A stretch of DNA of 8,110 bases, taken from JASGDB01 sp049841315. Lineage in GTDB: Bacteria > Bacteroidota > Bacteroidia > Flavobacteriales > Weeksellaceae. Below the pieces are notes generated by a model. That model was not told the DNA's origin and did no database searches. It saw only the letters and a program-made list of their open reading frames with translations. The DNA lies in the NCBI GenBank assembly GCA_049841315.1, contig JASGDB010000102.1:1-8110 (forward strand). Reading direction: 5' to 3'. Positions 1-5,146 of the stretch are shown in pieces. How positions within the stretch are numbered: position 1 is the first letter of the stretch; every line of letters starts with the position of its first letter. The position numbers and the translations under genes were made by a program.

Positions 1-2
1 AA

Positions 3-851
3 ATGATGAGCAAAGAAAATTCAATTAAAATCTTCGAGCAGAAGCAAGTCCGCACGCATTGGGACGGAGAACAGGAAAAATGGTATTTTTCGATTATTGA
101 TGTAATCGAAGTTTTAACCGAAAGTCCACGACCAAGAAAATACTGGAATGCTTTAAAAAGCAAACTGAAAGCCGAAGGAAGTGAACTGTCCCAAAATATG
201 GGACAGTTGAAAATGCAAGCCGAAGATGGCAAAATGCGACTAACCGATGTCGCTGATACAGAGCAACTTTTCCGTTTGATACAATCTATTCCGTCGCCGA
301 AAGCAGAGCCGTTCAAATTGTGGCTGGCTCAGATTGCTTCTGAACGTCTGGACGAAATGCAAGACCCCGAACTCACGATTGACAGGGCTTTGGAGCAATA
401 TCTAAAATTAGGATATTCTGAAAACTGGATTAACCAACGGCTGAAAAGTATCGAAATACGGAAAGAACTGACCGACGAATGGAAAAAACGGGGAATGAAA
501 GAAGGCGTTCAGTTTGCACTTCTTACAGATATTATTACCAAAACGTGGTCGGGAAAAACCACCAAAGAATACAAAATACTGAAAGGCTTAAAAAAGGAAA
601 ATCTTCGGGACAATATGACCAACACCGAACTGATTCTCAATATGCTTGCAGAGGCTTCTACCAAAGATATTTCTCAGGCAACCAACCCCGAAACTTTTGA
701 AGAAAACGCCGTCATTGCACAACAAGGCGGAAATGTAGCCAATGTAGCACGCCTTGAATTAGAAGCCAAAACCGGCAGAAAAGTGGTTACGGGTTTGAAT
801 GCGAAAGGGATTTTGGAGAATAAAGGGAAAGGAAAACTTGGAAAGGGATAA
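3..851 (+). CDS. Bro-N domain / DinD-like protein
   Basis: This is a 282-residue protein. Its N-terminal part (about residues 8-115) resembles the Bro-N domain of phage antirepressors and baculovirus BRO proteins, with the conserved stretch SIPSPKAEPFKLWLA at 95-109. The second part resembles E. coli DinD (DNA-damage-inducible protein D): KGLKKENLRDNMTNTEL at 194-210 matches the DinD KGLKK..ILDHMGSTEL region. Bro-N domains are generally linked to DNA binding and DinD inhibits RecA filaments, but which activity applies here cannot be read from the sequence. The C-terminus is Lys/Gly-rich and looks complete. Two ATGs stand in tandem at 3 and 6; only two bases precede them, so the ribosome binding site, promoter and any further N-terminal residues are outside view. 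The gene is visibly richer in GC than the next two (42% in one 60-base sample against 32%), which hints at a separate origin. Such genes are frequent in prophage remnants and accessory islands. An inverted repeat lies inside it at 184-208. Confidence 0.85.
   Translation: MMSKENSIKIFEQKQVRTHWDGEQEKWYFSIIDVIEVLTESPRPRKYWNALKSKLKAEGSELSQNMGQLKMQAEDGKMRLTDVADTEQLFRLIQSIPSPKAEPFKLWLAQIASERLDEMQDPELTIDRALEQYLKLGYSENWINQRLKSIEIRKELTDEWKKRGMKEGVQFALLTDIITKTWSGKTTKEYKILKGLKKENLRDNMTNTELILNMLAEASTKDISQATNPETFEENAVIAQQGGNVANVARLELEAKTGRKVVTGLNAKGILENKGKGKLGKG
184..208. repeat. Perfect 9-bp inverted repeat inside the Bro-N gene
   Basis: AACTGTCCC (184-192) and GGGACAGTT (200-208) are exact reverse complements separated by the 7 bases AAAATAT. 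It encodes residues around 61-69 (ELSQNMGQL), a stretch that is variable among Bro-N proteins as I know them. It could be an operator for a dimeric DNA-binding protein, an mRNA hairpin, or chance. No function is claimed. Confidence 0.5.
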
Positions 852-909
852 TTTTGTCTTTGGAATAGAATGTTGCAAAAAACACAAAGCCAGTCGTTTG
901 AGAATTGTG

Positions 910-917
910 TATATTTG
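910..917 (+). promoter_or_regulatory. Possible -7 promoter box for the 969-1695 unit
   Basis: TATATTTG fits the Bacteroidota -7 consensus TAnnTTTG and stands 51 bases before the ATG at 969. No TTG is found at the expected 17-23 base distance upstream, so only half of the promoter is supported. The gap 852-968 otherwise shows no gene and no clear terminator for the Bro-N gene. Confidence 0.35.
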
Positions 918-968
918 TTATATGTATAAATGAACTGTACATAATTTTTCAACCAAAAAAAATAAAGT

Positions 969-1277
969 ATGGAAGAAGCACATTTTAACGATATTGAGCA
1001 TAATATTGAAAGTGATATTTTCTCAACGTGGTTACATTCGTATTCAGAAGATGATAATGATGAATACAAAATTTTCGATTTAGCAAAACGTTTTGACACT
1101 TCAATCGAAAACGTAGTCAAATCTGTAAAAAGTGAATTGAAAACTGACTACCTAAAAACATTAACCGAAACCGAACTAAACGGAATGATTTCTACGCTAA
1201 AACTTCACGAAGAAAGTTTAGGTAACAAAATACAAATAGAAATCATAAAATCTATCTTGAATGACAGAAATCAATAA
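969..1277 (+). CDS. Small acidic protein of unknown function
   Basis: I do not recognise this 102-residue protein. It is rich in Asp and Glu, most densely at residues 1-34 (for example SEDDNDEY at 26-33). It has no signal peptide or membrane segment, and from about residue 36 to the end it reads as probable amphipathic helices (IFDLAKRFDTSIENVVKSVK, then a Lys/Glu/Leu-rich tail). The ATG at 969 follows an A-rich leader, as is usual in this phylum, where Shine-Dalgarno sites are weak. Its last 17 bases overlap the start of the GIY-YIG gene at 1261 in another frame, so the two are almost certainly co-transcribed and probably translationally coupled. A small acidic protein made just ahead of a nuclease could be its partner or inhibitor. 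That is inference from layout only; a helical adaptor or an unrelated protein is equally possible. Confidence 0.72.
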   Translation: MEEAHFNDIEHNIESDIFSTWLHSYSEDDNDEYKIFDLAKRFDTSIENVVKSVKSELKTDYLKTLTETELNGMISTLKLHEESLGNKIQIEIIKSILNDRNQ

Positions 1278-1695
1278 AACTCTTAAATCGGTTTACGCTG
1301 GCTTAAAACAAATGGAAAATGACCTGAAAATTGAAAACTGGAAAAGTTTTGAGTTAGATTTTTCAACCGATTTTCAAAATAAAAGCCAAATCATTCAAAA
1401 GATTAAAAATCAAACAGGAAAAAACGTAGGTTTTTATGCTATTTTCAAGGATGAAGATTGCTTGTATATTGGAATCGGGCGACCAATTTGGTCGAGGTTA
1501 AAATCACATTATTACGCTTCACAAGAAAAAGATAAAGCTAAAAGATGGTCGGATTTTTTTCAAAAACACAAAACGAATTTGAAAATTTATTGGAAGGAAT
1601 TTAGCTGTGTGGATAATCCTAAAATTGACGACAAAACCCGACTTTTAATAGAAGCAATTTTGACAAACGAATACGAACCAGAATTTGAAAAATAA
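1261..1695 (+). CDS. GIY-YIG nuclease-like protein
   Basis: This 144-residue protein carries a GIY-YIG nuclease core in its second half. The two defining motifs appear as GFY (57-59) and YIG (69-71), followed by the helix with the catalytic Arg (R79 in WSRLKSHY) and the metal-binding Glu (E131 in LLIEAIL). All expected active-site positions are therefore present and catalysis is plausible. The family cuts DNA in homing endonucleases, UvrC, restriction enzymes and transposon proteins; here no zinc finger, helicase or DNA-recognition domain is attached. Residues 1-56 form a charged, probably helical N-terminal extension that I cannot assign. The ATG at 1261 overlaps the preceding gene by 17 bases; Met18 (codon at 1312) is an alternative start that would still leave the whole nuclease core. 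Convergent with the toxin-antitoxin operon at 1760, with a shared bidirectional hairpin between them. Substrate and role (defence, repair, mobile-element function) are unknown. Confidence 0.87.
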   Translation: MTEINKTLKSVYAGLKQMENDLKIENWKSFELDFSTDFQNKSQIIQKIKNQTGKNVGFYAIFKDEDCLYIGIGRPIWSRLKSHYYASQEKDKAKRWSDFFQKHKTNLKIYWKEFSCVDNPKIDDKTRLLIEAILTNEYEPEFEK

Positions 1696-1720
1696 AAAAA
1701 ATCCGGTGACAAAACACAAA

Positions 1721-1750
1721 AACCACGAGCAAAATACTCGTGTTTTGTAT
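1721..1750. terminator. Bidirectional intrinsic terminator, copy 1 of a shared hairpin
   Basis: CACGAG (1724-1729) pairs with CTCGTG (1737-1742) around a 7-base loop. The + side continues TTTTGTATTTTT and the - side reads GTTTTTGTGTTTTG, so both converging units (GIY-YIG from the left, RelE toxin from the right) can end here. The 19-base core is identical to the hairpin at 3013-3031. Confidence 0.8.
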
Positions 1751-1759
1751 TTTTCCGTG

Positions 1760-2026
1760 CTACGGAAAAACCTTATAAATATCATTTCTTTTTACAAATC
1801 TTGCTAATTCAACGGTATTCTCATCTTTGTAAAACCCCAATCGAAAATCTCCAATTCTCCAACGATAAGCCGTTGAATAATCTTTCAGTTTTTTGATATT
1901 GGCAACTTCTTCCAAAGTTTCGGTATTTTCAATCTCAATGATAAATTCTTTGATTTTGGTTTTCAAATTTTTATCCTTGATTTTTTTTATATCTCCCAGA
2001 AAACTTCGCAAAAAAACAACCTCCAT
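1760..2026 (-). CDS. RelE/ParE-type toxin
   Basis: This 88-residue protein has the pattern of RelE/ParE superfamily toxins. There are N-terminal helices with many Lys (residues 10-30), then the beta-sheet hallmark YRWRIGDFRLGF at 54-65, and the C-terminal VKRNDIYKVFP at 78-88, close to the common 'KRxxIYR.F' ending. RelE members cut mRNA on the ribosome and ParE members poison gyrase; which target applies here is not visible, though the 'VKRNDIYK' ending is common in RelE-like proteins. Its ATG overlaps the antitoxin stop codon (TAATG at 2028-2024), the standard coupling of a type II toxin-antitoxin pair in antitoxin-toxin order. A strong hairpin follows 17 bases beyond its stop. The frame is intact, so the toxin is probably functional. 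Confidence 0.86.
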   Translation of the reverse strand: MEVVFLRSFLGDIKKIKDKNLKTKIKEFIIEIENTETLEEVANIKKLKDYSTAYRWRIGDFRLGFYKDENTVELARFVKRNDIYKVFP

Positions 2027-2280
2027 TAGTCTAAAACATTCATTATTTCTTCTCGGCTTACAACATCGTTTCTATCGGCTTGTTGCATAAGCAACAATAA
2101 TCCCAAATCTTCTTTTTCTTCTTTGGACAAAGTTTTCAAACGCTCTTTTTCCTTGTGTTCTACGTAAAAAGAAACCGCTTTTTCCATTAAAGATTTTACG
2201 CTAATTTCTTCAAAAGCAGATATTAATTTTATTTTTGTTAACAGTTTTTCATCAATGTCAATATTTTTTCTAATCACCAT
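2026..2280 (-). CDS. Antitoxin, probable ribbon-helix-helix type
   Basis: This 84-residue protein is encoded just upstream of the RelE/ParE toxin with a one-base overlap. The N-terminus (IRKNIDIDEKLLTKIKLISAF, about residues 3-23) and the helix after it (ISVKSLMEKAVSFYV, 26-40) resemble ribbon-helix-helix DNA-binding antitoxins such as those of the MetJ/Arc fold. Residues 41-60 are highly charged, and the C-terminal VSREEIMNVLD (74-84) is a type of tail that in such families binds the toxin. By analogy it neutralises the toxin and represses its own operon. The family assignment is from pattern, not a search. A possible promoter lies 175 bases upstream at 2455-2485, with three GCAAAG repeats between. 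Confidence 0.83.
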   Translation of the reverse strand: MVIRKNIDIDEKLLTKIKLISAFEEISVKSLMEKAVSFYVEHKEKERLKTLSKEEKEDLGLLLLMQQADRNDVVSREEIMNVLD

Positions 2281-2539
2281 AATATTATTTTATTTGAATA
2301 TCCGTTTTTAATCATAATGTTTTTTTAACGCAAAGTCCTCAAAGATTTTTAAAACTACTAACTGTTTTTAAGTTCGCAAAGACGTTTCACTCAGCAAAGT
2401 TCACAGAGACTTTAACAATTACGATAAATTACGGACAATCATATTATTTTAAATCAAATATACAACATATACATAATATACACAATGAATTTTTCTAAAA
2501 TTTGGAATTTCGGCAAAGTTTTACACTCAACCAATCATT
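2281..2539. other. Gene-free, A/T-rich stretch with GCAAAG repeats
   Basis: No gene is seen here. The motif GCAAAG occurs at 2330-2335, 2376-2381 and 2394-2399, in phrases such as AACGCAAAG and TTCGCAAAGACG, with another GGCAAAG near 2513. Similar irregular 'GCAAAG' patches are common between genes in Flavobacteriia. A possible - strand promoter is at 2455-2485. Confidence 0.5.
2455..2485 (-). promoter_or_regulatory. Possible promoter for the antitoxin-toxin operon
   Basis: On the - strand, TTG (2485-2483) is followed after 20 bases by TATATTTG (2462-2455), matching the Bacteroidota consensus TTG-N17..23-TAnnTTTG. It points to the antitoxin start at 2280, giving a long leader of about 170 bases. 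No TAnnTTTG box is seen closer to the gene. The length of the leader makes this uncertain. Confidence 0.45.
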
Positions 2540-2683
2540 TCATAATCCCAAAACAATCTCCGGACTGATATTCAATTTTTGGCAAATGGTTCTCGCTACT
2601 TTCAAAGTGGGTTCGCTTTTTCCGGTAAGGTATTCCGAAATTCTGGATTGGCTTACTTTCAATAGTTCCAAAAAACGGCAACA
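2540..2683 (-). pseudogene. Truncated second copy of higA (C-terminal HTH part)
   Basis: Read on the - strand, this frame encodes about 47 residues ending at TGA (2542-2540). It aligns to residues 78-120 of the intact HigA at 3044-3406: LELLKVSQSRISEY against SELIGVSPSRTSEY, then identical through EYLTGKSEPTLKVA and QKLNISPEIVLG, ending in Leu instead of Val. At nucleotide level 2547-2635 matches 3051-3139 with two differences (both synonymous), then similarity drops although the protein still resembles. In frame, TAG (2686-2684) blocks extension, and the N-terminal 75 or so residues are missing. There is no start codon in a proper context and no second HigB upstream. The fragment keeps the XRE helix-turn-helix second half but lacks the rest of the antitoxin, so it is most likely dead. 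Confidence 0.82.
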
Positions 2684-2689
2684 CTAATT

Positions 2690-2989
2690 TTATGATTCCG
2701 GAAGTTTAGGTTTTACAACAGGCAGAATAAAATCTTTAAAAACCGTATCGCTAAGTTTTATCAGCAAAATCCCTCTGGCGGTAGAATGTGTAATGGCACT
2801 GATTGCCAATCCCAAATTTGAATTTACTTGTATTTCATCTTCAATCTTCTGGGTTAATTCTTCAAAGTTTTCACAATGAAAAATAAAAACAAATTTCAAA
2901 TTGGTTGCAGACTCTTTTGCATTGGCAGAAACGGTTGAAATACCCGATGTCGCGGATTTGTAATCCGTGACTTTACTTATAAAAATTCA
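2690..2989 (-). pseudogene. Orphan reading frame, probable gene remnant
   Basis: An open frame runs from the codon after TGA (2989-2987) to TAA (2692-2690), about 98 codons, in the same frame as the higA fragment and only two codons ahead of it. It contains no ATG or GTG; the only usual start is TTG at 2899, giving 69 residues with LKFVFIFHCENFEELTQK and a Pro-rich end (PVVKPKLPES). The part upstream of about 2945 reads through the palindrome at 2949-2971 and is probably not protein-coding. I do not recognise the product. The sense-looking composition (hydrophobic strand, then charged helix) suggests it was once part of a larger gene, but a small real gene started by TTG cannot be excluded. 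Confidence 0.35.
2949..2971. repeat. REP-like palindrome
   Basis: CGGATT (2953-2958) and AATCCG (2962-2967) pair exactly around TGT. GTC (2949-2951) and GAC (2969-2971) extend the stem to 10 pairs with one G/T pairing. GCGGATT.G.AATCCG palindromes of this kind are found as dispersed repeats between Bacteroidota genes, often associated with REP-associated tyrosine transposases; only one copy and no such transposase is in this window. It has no T-tract, so it is not a typical terminator. Confidence 0.5.
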
Positions 2990-3004
2990 TTCAATCGCTA
3001 TAAA

Positions 3005-3038
3005 CAAAAAAACACGAGCAAAATACTCGTGTTTTTTA
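3005..3038. terminator. Bidirectional intrinsic terminator, copy 2 of the shared hairpin
   Basis: CACGAGCAAAATACTCGTG at 3013-3031 forms a 6-bp stem, extended by flanking A/T pairs. T-runs lie on both sides (TTTTTT at 3032-3037; seven T on the - strand below 3013). It stands 12 bases past the higA stop and ends the higBA operon. The core is identical to that at 1724-1742. Confidence 0.85.
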
Positions 3039-3043
3039 ATATC

Positions 3044-3406
3044 TCACACCCCCAAAACAATCTCCGGACTGATATTCAATTTTTGGCAAATGGTTCTCGC
3101 TACTTTTAAGGTGGGTTCGCTTTTTCCGGTAAGGTATTCGCTGGTTCTGGACGGAGAAACGCCGATAAGTTCCGATAATTTACTTTGGGTTAAGCCCATT
3201 TCATACATTCGGAGTTTAATAACGTCTTGCAAGGACGGAACAGCGATAGGATAATGTTCGTCTTCATATTTTTCTACCAAATCCGAAAGCAAATCAAGCT
3301 CGATATAATTGGCATCGGTAACGGGTGTATTATCATCTACCAATTCCAAAAGTTCTTCGATTCGTTTTTCTACGGCTCTATATTGTATTTCGTTTTGTAT
3401 CATCAT
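3044..3406 (-). CDS. higA: HigA antitoxin, XRE-family repressor
   Basis: This 120-residue antitoxin belongs to the HigA family that pairs with HigB-type mRNA interferases (E. coli YgjM-like, COG5499). The N-terminal half (about 1-55) is helical and acidic and in the family contacts the toxin. Residues about 60-117 form an XRE helix-turn-helix, seen in GLTQSKLSELIGVSPSRTSE (71-90) followed by YLTGKSEPTL (91-100) and the closing helix ending NISPEIVLGV. It neutralises HigB and, bound to DNA, represses the higBA promoter. The stop of higB overlaps its ATG (TAATG at 3408-3404). A second in-frame ATG immediately follows the first. Order is toxin first, antitoxin second, which is typical for hig loci and opposite to the operon at 1760-2280. 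A near-identical 89-base part is duplicated in the fragment at 2540-2683. Confidence 0.93.
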   Translation of the reverse strand: MMIQNEIQYRAVEKRIEELLELVDDNTPVTDANYIELDLLSDLVEKYEDEHYPIAVPSLQDVIKLRMYEMGLTQSKLSELIGVSPSRTSEYLTGKSEPTLKVARTICQKLNISPEIVLGV

Positions 3407-3702
3407 TACATATTTTGAATGTCTTTTATTTTGTCGTATTCTGCGTGAGTTCCAACAAAGCGGATGTAAACTGTTTTCGAGGTATAAAGCACCAACGCAA
3501 CCAAACGGAAATCATTCCCTTTTATATTAAAAACCACTCGCTTATTCCCCACATTATCGGCTGTATTGAAAGAGTTTTTAATATCTGAAAAATTGAGCCA
3601 TTCCGCTTTTTGTGTCTTTTTATACCAATCTTCCAAAGGTGTTTTTGCCATTGGATTTTTATCGTAAAAATCTACTAACCGCTTTTTAGATATGATTCTC
3701 AT
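3406..3702 (-). CDS. higB: HigB-type mRNA interferase toxin
   Basis: This 98-residue protein matches the HigB_toxin family (E. coli YgjN type, a ribosome-dependent mRNA interferase). Visible family marks are the N-terminal MRIISKKRLVDFYDKNP, the Trp pair around W26 and W35, NTADNVGNKRVVFNIKGNDF (46-65), and the C-terminal IRFVGTHAEYDKI (80-92), which contains the His and Tyr expected near the active site. Length is usual for the family (about 95-105). It cuts translated mRNA when HigA is lost, arresting growth. The gene is first in the operon, overlaps higA by one base, and has its own promoter at 3720-3749. No sign of damage. Confidence 0.93.
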   Translation of the reverse strand: MRIISKKRLVDFYDKNPMAKTPLEDWYKKTQKAEWLNFSDIKNSFNTADNVGNKRVVFNIKGNDFRLVALVLYTSKTVYIRFVGTHAEYDKIKDIQNM

Positions 3703-3719
3703 TTCTCACTTGACTGATA

Positions 3720-3749
3720 CAAATTTATAAAATAATTCTGGAAAACAAA
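3720..3749 (-). promoter_or_regulatory. higBA promoter
   Basis: On the - strand TTTG (3749-3746) and TAAATTTG (3727-3720) are 18 bases apart, a full match to the Bacteroidota promoter consensus. The -7 box ends 17 bases before the higB ATG, leaving a very short leader. HigA probably represses here. Confidence 0.7.
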
Positions 3750-3797
3750 ACAAAATTTTTAAAAACAAAACATCAATTCTCCCAATCTCCCCAACTC

Positions 3798-4952
3798 CTA
3801 TTCTCCCCCTCGTTTTTTACTTCCCTCATACATCTCATACTGCAAAAATCTCGTTTCTAATTTTCCGTTGAATAATTTTACTTTCCTCGACGGGCGAAGT
3901 CCGATTTTTTTCACGGCTTCCAAATCGGAGGAAATGAGCCAAGCCAAAGTGTTGGGATAATTTTGCTTAAACGTATCGCCTATTTTTTTGTAAAAATCGT
4001 CGTCATTTATGGTAATCCTCTCATCATAAGGCGGATTGAACACCATTAAAAGCGGAAACAATTCCTTTTTACTTTCAAAGAAATTCTGTTTTTTGACTTC
4101 AATTAGGTCTTCCATTTCTGCGGCTTCAATGTTGGTTTTTGCAATCGAAAGCATTTTATTATCAATATCAAAACCTACGATTTTCCCCGAAAATTCTTTT
4201 ACTCTGTTAATGCGAAATTCTTTTATTTTTTTGAAAAGTTCTTCATCGTAATTTTTCCAATTCTGAAACGCAAATCTTTTGCGGAAAATCTGCGCCGGTA
4301 AATATAGTGCAATCATCGCCGCTTCTATCAAAAGTGTTCCGCTTCCGCACATCGGGTCGAGAAAATTGCCTTTTCCGTCCCAACCTGCAATCTGCAACAT
4401 TCCGCTTGCCAAAACTTCATTAATTGGTGCTTCGCCTTGTTCTTTTCTGTAACCTCTTTTATAGAGCGGTTCTCCCGAAGAATCCAAAGAAATCGTAACC
4501 AGTTCTCTGTCGATATGTAAGTGAAATTTTATATCAGGATTTTTGGCATCTACATCGGGGCGTTTTTTGTATTTCATTTTGAAAAAATCCACAATCGCAT
4601 CTTTCATTTTCAGAGCCATAAACTGGGAATGTTTAAAAGTTTCCGAATTTACCGTCGCATCAATCGCAAAAGTTTGGTCGATGCTCATAAAATCGTCCCA
4701 ATTTATTTTTACCAGTCGGGCATAAAACTGGTTTTCATTAAATGCCTTAAAACCCAAAATCGGAACAAGAATTTTCAGTGCCGTTCTCGCTGAATAATTG
4801 ATTTTGTACAAAAATCCCAAATCGCCCTCACAGTTTACCGCACGGTTTTTAATTTCGACATTTTTTCCGCCGAGTTTTTTGATTTCATTGGCGAGGATTT
4901 CTTCTAATCCGAAGAACGTTTTTATCTGGATTTGGAGGTTTTCTGTATTCAT
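3798..4952 (-). CDS. rlmL: THUMP-domain RNA methyltransferase (RlmL/YpsC type)
   Basis: This 384-residue class I SAM-dependent RNA methyltransferase belongs to COG0116, whose E. coli member RlmL makes m2G2445 in 23S rRNA. The N-terminal part (about 1-60) is the ferredoxin-like region; the THUMP RNA-binding domain spans roughly 50-155 and is followed by the family motif LYKRGYR (163-169). The Rossmann methyltransferase domain shows motif I DPMCGSGT (199-206), the acidic loop FDID (261-264) that binds SAM ribose, and the catalytic motif IV NPPY (306-309), typical of amino-group methylation of G or A. The C-terminal RlmK half of the fused E. coli enzyme is absent, and the length fits stand-alone homologues. 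The exact target base is by homology only. The ATG at 4952 is preceded by a -7 box only 4 bases away, suggesting a leaderless mRNA. The gene ends 95 bases before higB, with no clear terminator between. Confidence 0.93.
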   Translation of the reverse strand: MNTENLQIQIKTFFGLEEILANEIKKLGGKNVEIKNRAVNCEGDLGFLYKINYSARTALKILVPILGFKAFNENQFYARLVKINWDDFMSIDQTFAIDATVNSETFKHSQFMALKMKDAIVDFFKMKYKKRPDVDAKNPDIKFHLHIDRELVTISLDSSGEPLYKRGYRKEQGEAPINEVLASGMLQIAGWDGKGNFLDPMCGSGTLLIEAAMIALYLPAQIFRKRFAFQNWKNYDEELFKKIKEFRINRVKEFSGKIVGFDIDNKMLSIAKTNIEAAEMEDLIEVKKQNFFESKKELFPLLMVFNPPYDERITINDDDFYKKIGDTFKQNYPNTLAWLISSDLEAVKKIGLRPSRKVKLFNGKLETRFLQYEMYEGSKKRGGE

Positions 4953-4956
4953 TTGG

Positions 4957-4964
4957 CAAAGGTA
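4957..4964 (-). promoter_or_regulatory. -7 box directly before the RNA methyltransferase start
   Basis: TACCTTTG (4964-4957, - strand) matches TAnnTTTG. Only four bases (CCAA) separate it from the ATG, so transcription would begin at or next to the start codon. No TTG is found at 17-23 bases upstream, which weakens the call. Confidence 0.5.
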
Positions 4965-5099
4965 GGATTTTTACAGGTCGCTCTTCTATGGAGCTCTGTG
5001 TTTTTGGGATTAAACAGATTAAAAAATAATTGAACAAAAGTATAATTATTTATAAATCAGCAGTTTGGTGTTAATTGAAATTTTATGTGCTTGACATGC

Positions 5100-5127
5100 A
5101 AAAAAAATCCCGCCGATTGGCGGGATT
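5100..5127 (-). terminator. Intrinsic terminator of the T9SS cargo gene
   Basis: AATCCCGCC (5106-5114) and GGCGGGATT (5119-5127) form a perfect 9-bp GC-rich stem with a GATT loop. Read on the - strand it is followed by a run of T (5107-5100). It lies 20 bases beyond the stop of the 5147-6682 gene. Confidence 0.93.
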
Positions 5128-5146
5128 AAAATTAAATCACGGAATT

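Noticed and set aside
674..1120. - strand open frame of 148 codons
   Set aside because: It runs antisense across the 3' end of the Bro-N gene, the intergenic gap and the start of the small acidic gene; its composition looks like an antisense shadow.
2330..2399. GCAAAG repeats as regulatory iterons of the antitoxin
   Set aside because: Spacing is irregular (46 and 18 bases) and similar patches are common intergenic filler in this group; kept only as a description.
2502..2687. + strand open frame of 61 codons
   Set aside because: It is the antisense of the truncated higA; the same antisense peptide appears opposite the intact higA at 3044-3190, which explains the similarity of the two + frames.
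1721..3031. Two identical short palindromes as a possible CRISPR array
   Set aside because: There are only two copies, about 1.3 kb apart with genes between; they are transcription terminators with flanking T-runs.
4521..4793. + strand open frame of 90 codons inside the RNA methyltransferase gene
   Set aside because: The opposite strand has clear THUMP and methyltransferase motifs throughout; this is a shadow.
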